A stretch of 64,000 nt of DNA from Rhytidiadelphus loreus (taxonomy: Eukaryota > Streptophyta > Bryopsida > Hypnales > Hylocomiaceae). How positions within the stretch are numbered: position 1 is the stretch's first letter; every line of letters starts with the position of its first letter. The stretch covers positions 69,917,348 through 69,981,347 of the forward strand of contig OX344764.1 of the NCBI GenBank assembly GCA_947034895.1. The letters run 5' to 3'. Below the pieces are notes generated by a model, which saw nothing but the letters and a program-made list of their open reading frames with translations, was not told the origin of the DNA and searched no databases. The translations under genes and the position numbers were made by a program. Below are positions 12,990 to 25,103 of the stretch, piece by piece.

Positions 12990-15730
12990 ACACTGATCCT
13001 GATTTTCATAAATTACAGCTCACCCTCTTCAGTCAATGTCTTCAGTCAAATTTTCTTGGAAAACGAGAAAAGGGCACACTTTTTATGAACTCTCGCTACT
13101 ATAAATAGTAGAATCATGGGCTTAGTAGACTAGCGAAATGACCACACGCTTAATATTGTATAAACAGGCAATGGTCATCCATATGTTGAGAAGGTATTAT
13201 GCCTCCCTAGATGGCTCGGAGAGACTTTCGGTATAATTCAAGGATTGGGGTTGGCTAAGAAGTTATATAAGATAATTTTGTTCACTGCAGGAGGCCCTTT
13301 TTCCATCCTTGAAAAGGGACCCTTGTCTCATTGATAAAGAATGTTATGCAAGTGACTCCATGTTGGTTTAATAAATTAGAAGTTGATTGGATTTTTTTAT
13401 CTCATTTATTTTAAGTTCGTACATAAATTTTTCTGGTAGTCAATCTAATGAATACACCATCACTAATGAATACATGGATTTGAAGATAGATGCCAAACAA
13501 TTCTACACATATTTCTTTAGTATGGTATTCACCACATTGTAATCTACCCAAGAGTTCTTGCCAATTCCGAAAGAAGACTCATTAGTCCATATGACCTTTG
13601 ACCAATCCTCTACATTCCAATGTTCAAATCTACGAGCAAATGCTAACCTTTATGCTTTGTGTGCATCACTAAGATAGGGCTTCTCATAGCAATACAATTC
13701 TCAAAGCCTACCTTCCATAGAGCTCTTTGTGTTGCGTTACGACCCACATATAACTAACTTACAAGTTCTACAAGCTAGCGACAAGTAGCAAGCGCTACCA
13801 AGACTACAAGCTAGAGACCTAATGTCACAATTTGTCAATTTTTGTGGCTACCACTTAGCTTTGGAGAAACTATAGTGCTACGATTCTTTCAATTCTTCAA
13901 AATTAAATAAACAGTAGAAGATGGCTTGTGTAACTCTTATGCAATCTCCAAGCTTTTGTGCATCTCACAATATGAGATTTCTTTTCTATGCTCAAAGCTC
14001 TCAACTTCATAATTGCAACTAAGTGCACATCTACCACTCAATACAAAATGGTATACCAAGTACTAATTTCCTTTGCAATTGCAAAACTATAATGCTAAAA
14101 TGCCATTGACATGGCTATAGCTACAATGTGATATGATTATGTACTCAGATGATGAGCGCCATTGAAAAATCTTGTACATGCTCCAATGTCTTGTTAGAGT
14201 GTAACTCATTCAATGCTTCAATCAAATACACCATGTTGTAACAAGTGTAGAAAGCTAGAAGTGCATTCTTCATCCTCTTGCCAACACTTCTACCTAATTT
14301 AGAAGCTTTGCAAATTTTTGGTGAATTCTTACATCAAATTCTAATTTTTGATTGTTCCTTAATGGACACTTGAAGACATTTAATTTTTTGAAAATTTGTC
14401 TTTTTGTCTTTTCACATGCTTTTGTAATATACAAGTTGTTTTTGTTTAGTTTTGAAAAAGTAAAGTGGCTAAACAATTCATATAAATGTAAAAAAGGACT
14501 CAAGATAGATTTGAAAAGGGCAATTTAGGTGGATTGGAAGGGTGGCTATTAGGCTTTGAGTCCATTTGGATTCTTGAGGCTATATAGCTAGGTCCATTAG
14601 TCTTTTTGTTTGGAGTTCATATCAAAGCCCTGATCAAAGTTTATCTATCGCGTATGGCTCGTTGACAATTTAAATTAATATATTCCTTCAATCGATTCTT
14701 CTTTATATATGTCAATATGACTATGCATGTATTTGAAATTGAGTTCTTGTCTATTTGCAATCTACTTTGTATGAGATGGTTGAATTGCATTTGTGTAAGC
14801 ACTTTGTAAATCTGTAGATTCCTATTGAGTTCAAAATTCCTAATCGTCAATTAATCATTGTTTTATGCGAGGTTTTACGCCACTAGACTAAGATGGTCTT
14901 GGAGTGCGTTTGTGAGTTAGCTAATTGCAAAGTATTAGTAGCAAATTGATCTAGCAAATCAATCCATTGAAATGCAAATAGCAATGTCCAGAAAGGACTA
15001 TGTGAGGTTTAAGGCCCCTACCCCCTGTGCAAATTTTAGTGAATTCTTACATCAAATTCTAATTTTTTTTTGTTCCTTAATGGACACCATTACTAGTTTA
15101 GATTTTTGTTGCACAATGCTTTTGCAATCTTCAATTAAACTCAAGCAGTTTTTAAAGTATAAACAAGGAGTTGGAAAATTTCCTATGAGGTAGGAGGTCC
15201 ATAAATTGCCCACCTAAGAGTTGAACCTGAATTTTGGAGAGGCGAAGCTTCTTTAAATATTTCTCAATATATTTCTAGTGAAAGACAAATGGAATTGGCA
15301 TCTAACCCAAGTTGTTTCATATTTTTTGGAGCTTTGTAGAAATTAGTTATGAAATTTTGAAGTTGAAATGGCATAGGGCTCTAAAATCGCCCACCTCCTT
15401 AAATGTACATTGTTTGTACATTGCTGAAGGCTATGAAAAAACATGTACAAATAGTGTACATTTGAGAAGGTGGGCCATTTTAAAAAACTTTAAAACTTTG
15501 TTATTTGTAATAAGTTGTTGATTTGCCATTCTAATTCTAAATTAGACTATTAAACAAGGGCATGACAAAAAAAAACTAAAAAAACTCAACAACTAGTAGA
15601 ATCAACATACTGGTATTTGGAGTGCCGTATTTAGCAAGCTGTAGCATTTTTCTTCCGTAGCAATGATAGTGGGGGGGGGGAATGCTGGTACATGAGCGTG
15701 GAGCTTGGAGCGGGGATTGGTGAGCGGGAA
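12990..15730. other. AT-rich gene-free stretch
   Basis: No gene with domain or splice support was found on either strand. The sequence looks like decayed repeat DNA. A roughly 60-bp segment is present twice (near 14310-14368 and 15026-15086). Confidence 0.5.
14310..15090. repeat. Pair of direct repeats about 60 bp long
   Basis: The words GTGAATTCTTACATCAAATT and GTTCCTTAATGGACAC occur in the same order near 14320-14368 and near 15037-15086, about 716 bp apart, with a variable T run between them. They may be remnants of a dispersed repeat. No longer terminal-repeat structure was recognised. Confidence 0.6.
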
Positions 15731-15739
15731 GGAATAGTT

Positions 15740-16145
15740 TTGGAATATTTGATAAAATAAATTGGAAAAAATGGATGAAAATATAGAAGAAAGTTTAGAA
15801 AAAATGGATGAAAGTTAAAAGAGAATTACATGAAAAGGTCGTAAAAATGGATGAGAATTTAGGTTAAAATTTGGAAAATTGGGTTAAGATAAATGGATGA
15901 AGGTAGTTGAAGGAAATGGATGAAGGAAGTTCAAATAAATGGATAAAAGTGGATGAAAAAAGTGGATGAAAAAAGTGGGGAGAAAAATCGATGAAGGCAG
16001 TTGAAATACATGGATGAAACTCATGAAAGTGGATTAAAAAACTGGATGAATGTAATATAGATACTTGGATGAAACTCATAAAAGTGGATGAAGAAAATGG
16101 ATGACAATGGATGCATGAAAGGATGTATAAAATGGATGATAATAG
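15740..16145. repeat. Degenerate minisatellite built on AAATGGATGAAA
   Basis: About 400 bp of imperfect repeats of ATGGATGAAAA / GTGGATGAAA units of roughly 11-30 bp. Short frames over it read as repeated FIHF-type peptides and are artefacts. Confidence 0.8.
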
Positions 16146-16686
16146 ATTAAAGTGGCTTGATCAATTCTTCATTAGATTTGCTTTCTTCTTCATCCACATA
16201 AATTTGACATGCAACATATGGTGCAACATGATTCTCTTTATTATAATCGATTAAGAACTTTAGCAAAATAGAAACATTTGTTCACCCACACCCTCCCTCT
16301 CGGTACCAAGAGGGAGGTCTCAACTTCATTTGACTTGTATATTGCAAGCGAGATTACTAACAATTGAATGGAATTTGGTAAACAAACTATTGAACTCACG
16401 GAGTGTGCATATAAAACCATCATGTGATTGGTCATTCGATAAAAACTTTGAAGGCTAATTAATTTTTCCTATCTCTAATAGATTCCTGGATGAGTACTTA
16501 TGAATTGATGGATAGCCTATCAGGCCTAGGAAAGTGTCAATTAGATAACTATTTTGGATATAGACTTTCTATTTACATTATGGCATCAACACTAATAAAC
16601 AAGGAAGTCATTCAAGAAGGTTGAAGAGGCATTGGGATGAATAGATATATGGACAAGGTAGTCAATCAAGATAGATTGTCACAATA

Positions 16687-18516
16687 CACTACAAGAATTT
16701 CAGCATTTTTTGACTGCGTTTATGACTGCATTTGTAGTCATTGTGGACAACTATGACTGTTTTCATTTTTTGGTCCCTGCAGTCATTGTGGACAAGTCCT
16801 TTTTTTAAATGACTGCAGGTTTAATATCACCAATGAATTTGGACTTGGATGAAGAAAGGATGGAATGGTCTACATGGCATTCAAGTTTAGGGACAAAATT
16901 TTTTGGAAAGGCCGGGCAATTGCCCATTTTTTGAAAAATTTGGTTGACCGCTGCTGACGTGGACCTTTGAGTGAGTCATTATGTAGTTGTGAGGGAGTTG
17001 TGTTGACCAATGCAAAGTTGACACGTGTCCAATCACTCTTTAATGATTGGTGCAATTTTATCTCAATGAACAAATGACACTTTGACACGTGTCTAATCAT
17101 TTCAATGTCATTTATAAGTGATACACATAGTCATTATAAAGTATAGACAAGGACTAGTCATTCTCCAATCACATATGAGTACATTCAAAGTTTCACAGCA
17201 ATACACCATATATCAAATATAATACACCATACACAATATATCAAATATAATACACCATACACAATATACCAAACACAATACACCATATACATCATACAAT
17301 ACATCACATAATATACACAATATTTGGCTTACTTAGTAGATAAATATGAAGGGCCTTTTATAAGAGTGGGGTAGTAGTAGGCAAGACAAACGATGTGGGA
17401 TATGCAGAATGCAAGAATTGTGTTACAAATAAAATTTCAGACCTCATTGAGGAATAGTAGATTAATTTTTTTCAAAAGATTTTGAACTAATAAAAGTTAG
17501 AAAATCAATCTCACTTTCATCTCTAACAATCCATTTTACATTTTGAACCTCAAATCAAAAGTTATAGACAAATTTGCTAAATGGATTGGAAATGATTGCC
17601 TAAGTATGGCAACCCTAACTTAGTGTTAGTATGACTATTTTATGACTGATCTATGACTGTTATGTGACTAATATACAATTGTTCTATGATTGATCTATGA
17701 CTACAACCATTCCAATTTAGATTTATGAATTTCCACATCAGAGGCTCAACTACTTCTTAAATAAAAAGGTGTGGATGTATCATTAGGAAAAATGTGAGCC
17801 CCAAAAAGGGTCATTTAAGGGAGGTTCCCCAAGGTTCAAGCTGTGAATAAGTGCAGTTCAGATTATTTAATAATTTTAAATTTTAGAAAATTAAAAATTA
17901 AAAATTAATTAATTAATTAATAATTTTTTTGAATAAAAAATAAAAAATAATAATAAAATAATTCCAATCTGGCAGTAGTTTGGCCTGATCAGATTGTTGG
18001 AGGTTTTAATTTCAAATTTAATTTTAAAATTTAAATTTAAAATCATTTTTAATGCATTTTCAAAGTATTTGTCAAAACTATCCCATGTCATGTAGTTGCT
18101 AGAGACCAAAAAAAAATTTTTTTTTTTTTTTTTTCAAATTTTTTTTTCCCCGTTTTTTTGGACAATGTTCTGTGCTGTTGGGGACCTGACAGCCCTTTCT
18201 TGGGCTTTGATCATTTCTAATGAACGTGTTTGCTGAAATTTCCTAAATTCTTCATCTTGCAGTCATTTCCACAACTGAACAATGACTGCAATGTTGTACA
18301 CGTTGCACCATCCAACAATGCTCTCACAGAAAACATAGTGTTTGGTCACAATTCCAAGAAAATTCATCCCGCCGTCTACAGAATGACTTCGAAATGACTG
18401 TTGTTTTGTATACATCATGCTTGCAGTGCAATAACGGAGGTCTAGTGATACTGCAGTCATTTAGGACAGCTAGTTATAGTTCAGTTGGTTGTGGCAGACA
18501 ACTTTTTCTTGTAGTG
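16687..18516. mobile_element. Non-autonomous CACTA (En/Spm) element, 1,830 bp
   Basis: The left end reads CACTACAAGAA (16687-16697) and the right end reads TTCTTGTAGTG (18506-18516), the exact inverted complement and the canonical CACTA terminus. Both sides carry ATA (16684-16686 and 18517-18519), the expected 3-bp target duplication. Just inside both ends are several copies of TGACTGCA / GCAGTCAT, the kind of subterminal repeats bound by TnpA proteins. The interior is AT-rich with no transposase, so movement would need an enzyme in trans, perhaps a relative of the one encoded at 25-30 kb. Confidence 0.9.
17190..17330. repeat. ATACACCATA-type tandem repeat inside the CACTA element
   Basis: Imperfect repeats of AATACACCATACACAATAT and related words, about 10-35 bp per unit. 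Confidence 0.7.
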
Positions 18517-18666
18517 ATAGATCATAAACCTAGAACAACAAATAGTTCATGTCATTTCGAACACCAACAATATAGTACTATCGAATAATACCATGATACA
18601 ATATGAATGCTGAATATAATAGAAGAAATGTGAATCCATCACATGAAAAAAGAATACATTTCATTG

Positions 18667-21600
18667 TCAATTGGATGACATAGAAATACCCTCACTCTCT
18701 GATGTCTGCCTATCTAACTCGATAGCATAATCATCTATGAACTTTAGAACACGAGGATCAACTAGATGAGCCCTAGAACTAGGCCTAGGGTCAGCGGATA
18801 CATACTCTCTGCATAGCGACTCAGCATATTCGGGAAGTTCGTACGTATTTGGTGGGCTTGGGAAGAAATTGGGATTTCCAAAAAATGGAACATGTGAGAT
18901 GGTTCTCACTTTTGCCGCTTGCCTATACATACAAGTGAAGCAACATTAGTCTTTTTAGTCAACAAAAGTTTGATTTCAAATATGTGCATCACTAAATAAG
19001 CTAGAAAGAAGACTTACTTACTGAAGAAAGATGTTTTCATTATAGGTTGGGCCGGCACATCATCCTCGTCAAGATCCTGAGTGTCAACTACATGGCGTGT
19101 CACTGTGGTTTGAGGAACTATAGTTGGCCGAATGACAGGTTTGATAAGTGCATCAAAGATCGCCTTATCTTCCTCAAACGCCAAAATATGACGCCGAGTG
19201 GCTCGGCATGCTTGAATGCTTGTTCCTGCATCCATTTCCAACATATGCCAAACCACGAGAGGATGTCAATCAAAACTAAAGGGTGTAAGAAAATTTCCAG
19301 GAATTAACAAAATGTTGGGAAAAATACCTGTTCCTGCTGTGCAGTCAACTACAACAAATTCAGGTTCACAGCATCCCTCCACGAGCATGGCCATGAATCC
19401 CGATGCCTTTTCCCGAGGTCCCCGCCATGGTTTGGCACCATTCATGGTGACGTCTTCTGCAAAACAGAAGTTTCGTAGGCAATCGTCTTTGCCTACAGTA
19501 ACACCCACCTTTGCATGCGATGGAACATACTGAAAAGGATAGTCGTCCTCAGTTTTAGGGCCAGTGTTCTTTACCACGAGCGAGATGGCGAAGCGTTGAG
19601 TCTGCACAAAATTAAAAGTGAGATTTGAATGTTCATAATCTTAGATAGAAAAGAAATTATGATTGGATGGAAAAGGGCTAGTACCGTCTTCTTTGGATGA
19701 ATAGGCGATGTCAAGTGAAGATGGTTCATGCCCCACCAGTCAAGAAGAATCTTGAACCCGTATTCCTTGCAACACCCAAGAAGTTGGCTTCTATGTGGTT
19801 TAGAAGGAGATGGATACATTAGAAGAAGACCTCCGTTGTCTTGAAGGTAACCTTGAGCAAAGTCGAAGATTGGGACCAACCAATCTTCTGAAAACTGGTT
19901 CCAAGTAGGAATAGGACTAGGAGGAGCTGAGACGGTAGGTACATGAAGTCCTTCAGGAACGTCGACAATTATCAAATCCACCATAGGTTTTGTACTGAAT
20001 ACACCATCGAAATACCTTTGTTTGTCAGTGGCATGCTGCACCAAAACATTTGAATGACAAGAGGATAGTGAGAAAATGAAAAAAGTTCATTGGAGGGAGA
20101 TGTTAAATTTGAATTGTTAGAAATCAAGTAATACAAGTTTCATTACCTTGTGTTACAAGGAATACAAAATATGCCAAACAGAATCATGCAAATACCATTG
20201 TTATGAAGGCTTCGACGTTGTCCATCGCCTTTTCGTCCGCGGGAAGAGCTCGCAATGAAATGTTCAAGATGCACTCGTCGATGTCATGGGCATGATCCAA
20301 GTTCAGAACAATGGGCGTCAGGCCATGCACCAAGCGGTCCTGTGTGAGAGAAAAACTCGAGGAGGTGTCCTTCAAGTCAGCTGCACTTGTAGCTGGCATG
20401 GCAGTCTCAGCCTTCCTTTTTTTGCTTTTCTTGTTGGCCTTCTCTTCCTCCTTCTCAGCCTTCAAGGCCAACCTCTTTGCCTTGATGTCTTCTGTCTTCT
20501 TTTTTGCCTCTTCTAGTCTCTCCAATTTCTTTTTGTCAGCTGCATCTCGTTTTGTGATAGCCTTAGCACGGGCCTCAGCATCAAGTCCGGCGAATTCATC
20601 AAAATCTGCCTCCACAGGAGCGTTCTCCTTCAATGACTTGAAAAGATCAGCCTCCTCAAGTGGAATGGATCCAATATTGCATTCAAGATACCAAGGGCAG
20701 GCTTGGAGATGTGGAGTCGTCCAATTCCGTAGTTGCCAAGCTGAGAACATGCAGTCGTCTTTTGATCTATCCAACCAAGTCATCATAAAAGGCGGCAAAT
20801 CTTGTTTGGCAATGGCCTTCTTGGTATACAACTCATACATGAAATACCTGTTCAATTAAACCCGGAAAAGAATAAGTCATCTAATAATTATTCTAAGTAA
20901 ATATGGGATCGTTTTCGTACTCACAATAGAAATCCAATGTTGCAGACTCTAGGACACATGAAAGGTCCTCTCGGTCCCGAGAGGAACCCAAATAGGGTGA
21001 TCATCTTGCACAAAGAGACATGACCTGTGAATGAAAAATAGTCTCGATATTAATGAATAAGAAGATATCACCTTATACTAATGAACATTGCACAAAGTAA
21101 TATGAGGAAAAAATAGACTTATGACTCTTGCAATTTGATGTTGGTATCATTATAACATATCAATCAATCCAATAATGGAGTGAGTGAAATCTGAAAATTA
21201 GCCGATGAACTGCAAGCATTGCCCCCTTGTAATCCTTGAAGGTGTCTGACTTCTTGAATGCGCCCCCCCCTCTGAACATGCCCGTGAACGCCATATCCCA
21301 AACCTTCATTCTCCAACCCTCTAAATATTCTTTTAGAGTTACCGGCTCAGTGGGAATTGCCATATTTATTGGAATATTATCCGAACGAATAATTGTGTCA
21401 TACAACTCAATAGCAGCGTCCTCCAACTGCAAGCATACATGATCAAAAGTGAATTTTCATATGAAGTAGTATTGATCGGAAATGAAGTAAAGTGATGGAA
21501 AACGCAAAGAGCAGTCTAAATTTTAAAAAACTGTGATGTCTTGGAAAAATGTTAGAATGATAACAAGATGTCCTTACCCCTGAGTACCAACATGCCCTCG

Positions 21601-23101
21601 CTAAAAATAGCGCTAATTTTTCTTCATTCACCGGACGTGGTGGAAAACGGCGGGCCTCTCTAGTAGGTCCAGATGAGTTCATCCACTTCAGCCACTTTAC
21701 CTTTGACTCTGATGTAGCATTTGAAGTTGATATCATTTGCAACTTCTCAAGACTCAACTCGGGAGTAGCAAACAGATTCCAATGCCTTTCGATCTGTGAG
21801 ATGCAATGCCAAACTAGTTAGTGCATTTGAATTCCAATTAATATTCATAATGAGTATTGTTTGATGAATTCCAACAAACCTCTTTTAGCCATTCGGGTCC
21901 AAGAGCTGGGTTGGCGACTGAAACAATCTTGGATAGCTTCTTGTAGTACTTGTCAGTGGAATCTTTTATCGATGCCCTCATCGCCTTTGCAACACTTTTT
22001 TCTGTCACTTCATCAGAAGGGGTATCTTCCTTGTACTTTTGAATAGCAATCTCCGCCGCCGCCGAGATTTCTTGCTGAGACACACATTTCATGCAATTGG
22101 AAATGTTAATAGAATGAAGCAATATACTTAGACGACTCCTAGAAATGATTCAAGTACTTGAATTAATCTTACCTTGAATATGAAAGACGTGAAAACCTCA
22201 AGTGCCATGTTGTACCACTTTACACGTGTATTATTCTGGCATGTCTTCACTTCATCGGCTGTTAGAAGATCTTTAAACTTCTCAAGGTCCATAACTCTGT
22301 ACTTTTGAACACGGTATAGGGTATGCACGAGATTTGTCTTCACGTGATAACTCTCCGTTTGCCTGTATAAACAATCATGAAGTCAATTGTGGGAATACAA
22401 AATTTCCATAGTATTCACAAGATTGAAACATGTATACAATGTAAAAATAAAGATTATAAGCATTACTTGTTTATGTTATGCATTGCTTGCATTGCCAATC
22501 CAGTTCGGTTTGCCATATCCAGCACAATGGAGTCCACCGAGATATGCCACCCCTTCTCCGTTGAGTGCAACCGTTTGATGTGGTTCATTCATGCGATCCT
22601 CTTGTGATTTCCATCACACACGTAGAATTTATAGTCCACAAGATGTTTCACAACAGGTTGGGACCTCAGAAATGAATTGAATTCGTCATTGACAGAATTC
22701 CAAATTGGCCCCCACGCTTCTTTTTCTTCAGCAGAAAACACCCCGGTATGCCCTTCCTCATTTGAGATTGACACGTAGAAGACTCTAGCCCCCTCTTCGT
22801 ATCCACCACTGAACTGGTGTTCGAGTAGTGTCAAATCACAAGATAGAGTCAGGCGGACCATGGGCATAGGAATCATTCGGCACAATGGGATCTTCATTCG
22901 AGACGCGTCCGTGGATGTCAATCTCAATCCATGTAGAATAGACACAGTGTCAATCTTTTGGGTCTTACGAATGTCATCTTCCAAGGCGTCCTTCAACACT
23001 CCAAGGGTCCCATTGTCATCTGAATCAGACTCTGAAATATTTTCAGGTTCGTCATCAACCTCCACTACTGATGAAATAGTGGCAGGATGTGGCTTGGCCA
23101 T
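18667..23101 (-). pseudogene. ParB-like plus beta-class DNA methyltransferase-like fusion, one in-frame TGA
   Basis: A long spliced gene on the minus strand, with phases checked at most junctions: 23101-22467, 22362-22173, 22074-21880, 21793-21578, 21426 to about 21200, 21024-20925, 20847-20196, 20035-19685, 19601-19328, 19225-19018 and 18922-18667. The first exons contain KFYVCDGNHKRIA, which resembles the DGNHR motif of ParB/Srx-type domains. A Lys/Glu-rich coiled segment lies in the seventh exon. Then come LIIVDVPEG at the place of the DPPY catalytic motif, NGGLLLMYP (motif V-like), EYGFKILLDWWG, and finally VVDCTAGTGTSIQACRAT followed by AFEED, which is motif I/II. The order IV before I is that of permuted beta-class N4/N6 methyltransferases, often fused to ParB domains in phages. 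A TGA interrupts at codon 172 (22588-22586), although the frame and splicing continue beyond it. No donor of the needed phase was found after the fifth exon. DPPY replaced by DVPE questions catalysis. Confidence 0.6.
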
Positions 23102-25103
23102 GGACTGTGTCTGTGCAGTCTCCTGTGATATTCAAAATACAATACACGACCATCGATTAGATACACAAATGACAGTTGTAAATCTATAGGAGTCATATTC
23201 TAAAATAAAAAATTATGTAACAATTGAACAAAAAATATATGTAAAATTACAGGGAAGCCTCGTCACAAATCAGGAATGCACTGGAAACTTAATGACCTCA
23301 CTAGAAGAAAATGGAGCTGGAATGACTGTTTCCGCCAATGTTTTCATGTTAGACATGCACTTTTTTATGTTTGGCTTGGCCGACTGCTGCAATTGCATTG
23401 GAGAGCCGTTACAATGAACAGAGTGTATCATTTCAATGATGACCCTATGATTGTACAGTTTCGGCCTTCGTAGTTTCTGTTAAGAGTAATGTAAACGACA
23501 TTACGTGAAACATGAATAAATAGTTGTGTTCCATAGAAGTGGATGTCGCCTGTCACAGTCTACGTGGACATCAGAGTGGTAGCATATTCTGCCACCTTGG
23601 CAATGGATGGCCAACGATTTCCATGTCCAACTAATTCATTCGTTGCAGCCAAATGCCTAACATATATACGGAATGAAAATTAGACACGTGCACGACTATA
23701 GTTTTCGTGGAAAGTGTTAGTGCTCTTTATTTGAATGCTCACTGTAGACGTTTCACCGAACGTAACATGTAATGCTGACACGTTTGCCTTACATAATCCT
23801 GTTAGGAACAACATGATTAATTTGTTCTGTAAGACTTAATCTTATTCTACTACATGCAACAAATAATAGTCGTATATGTTAGACCATGAATTGCAGTTGT
23901 TTAAGCGTATTAGAACATATATTTAATGTCATCGATTGCATTAATTGAAATAGGTATGTGCATTATGATGTATAATTTTGGAACTCCATATTCTGAACAT
24001 GGACAAACATATTTTGTAAACTAAATCAGAATTCTGTACAATGCATTAGAGTGTCATTAATTTCTAATGGTTTGTATAAGACATTTTATTGTCTAAATCA
24101 AAGTCATTACAGTGAAGTTCAGAGAAGTCTTGCCTCTGAAAGAGAAAAGGAAATTGCATTTAGAAACTTCAGGTTGTACTTGCTGTAATTCTTGACATTC
24201 CATCAATACAATGTCCATACAATGAATTCAATAATGTTGTGTAGTGAGTTGTGAAGATGGTATGTAAGTATGTTCAAAATATTCCATTTCAAAAACTATA
24301 GAAAACATTGTAATGGACAGAACAATACATAATTCGATGTACTTGTTCTACATGCACGTCAAGAACATCCGAAAACACCCTCGGACCTTGCATAGATTGT
24401 GCTAAAAGCCATCCGCATTTTAGAAAGTACTATCGCTCAAAAAGGCCGAACTCACATATTCTTGTAGAAGTTTGACACAGTGAAGGGAAGTTTGTCTCTT
24501 CTCCAACAAACGCCCTGTCTTTGTGAAGCCAAATGAAACTTGCATGCCTTAACAAGTTTCTTTATTACTTCTTGCCGTCCACATTGTTGAGTATGAAGTA
24601 GTTCCATTTTCCGTAAATGGCACCACCAAACTATACATGCAATACGTCCTGCTCAGAAATGCATTGTTGTGCCGTAGAGAATGACTAGTATATAGCAGAA
24701 GGCACATGCGTTATCACTATTTACTGTGATGCAAGTAGTTCTTCATAGTATGAATCACTTCTGCTGTTTCTGTACATCGTTTGGAAATTAGTTCCCCAAC
24801 CTATAGCCATGAACACTCCCTTATTGCATCGACTCATGACAAGTGTGTAATCCGTTCTATACTAAAAAGTTTGAACTTCTCATAATGAGTTTTAAATGTA
24901 AAATAGACATTAGCATGCATTAAAAATTGAACGTACCTGCCCGCACTTACGTATTGGATGTTGTTAACGTGGTGCTCTCTCCATTGAACAAGACAACAAA
25001 ATTTCCATAAGAATTACTCAGGAACTTTGAGCCCGTCAAAGTCGACATCCCTGCCAGCAACGAGAATGTCTATGTCAGGCTTCCCTGCTATAGTGTCGGA
25101 ACG
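23102..25103. other. Spacer between the methyltransferase-like gene and TnpD
   Basis: An in-frame stretch upstream of the ATG at 23101 runs back to an AG at about 23122-23123, so an additional 5' exon is possible. Otherwise no supported gene is seen. It probably holds the TnpD 3' region and the promoter of the methyltransferase-like gene. Confidence 0.4.

Noticed and set aside
18108..18155. Poly-T/poly-A run as a possible retroposon tail
   Set aside because: It lies inside the CACTA element without a nearby coding sequence or target duplication, so simple low-complexity DNA suffices.
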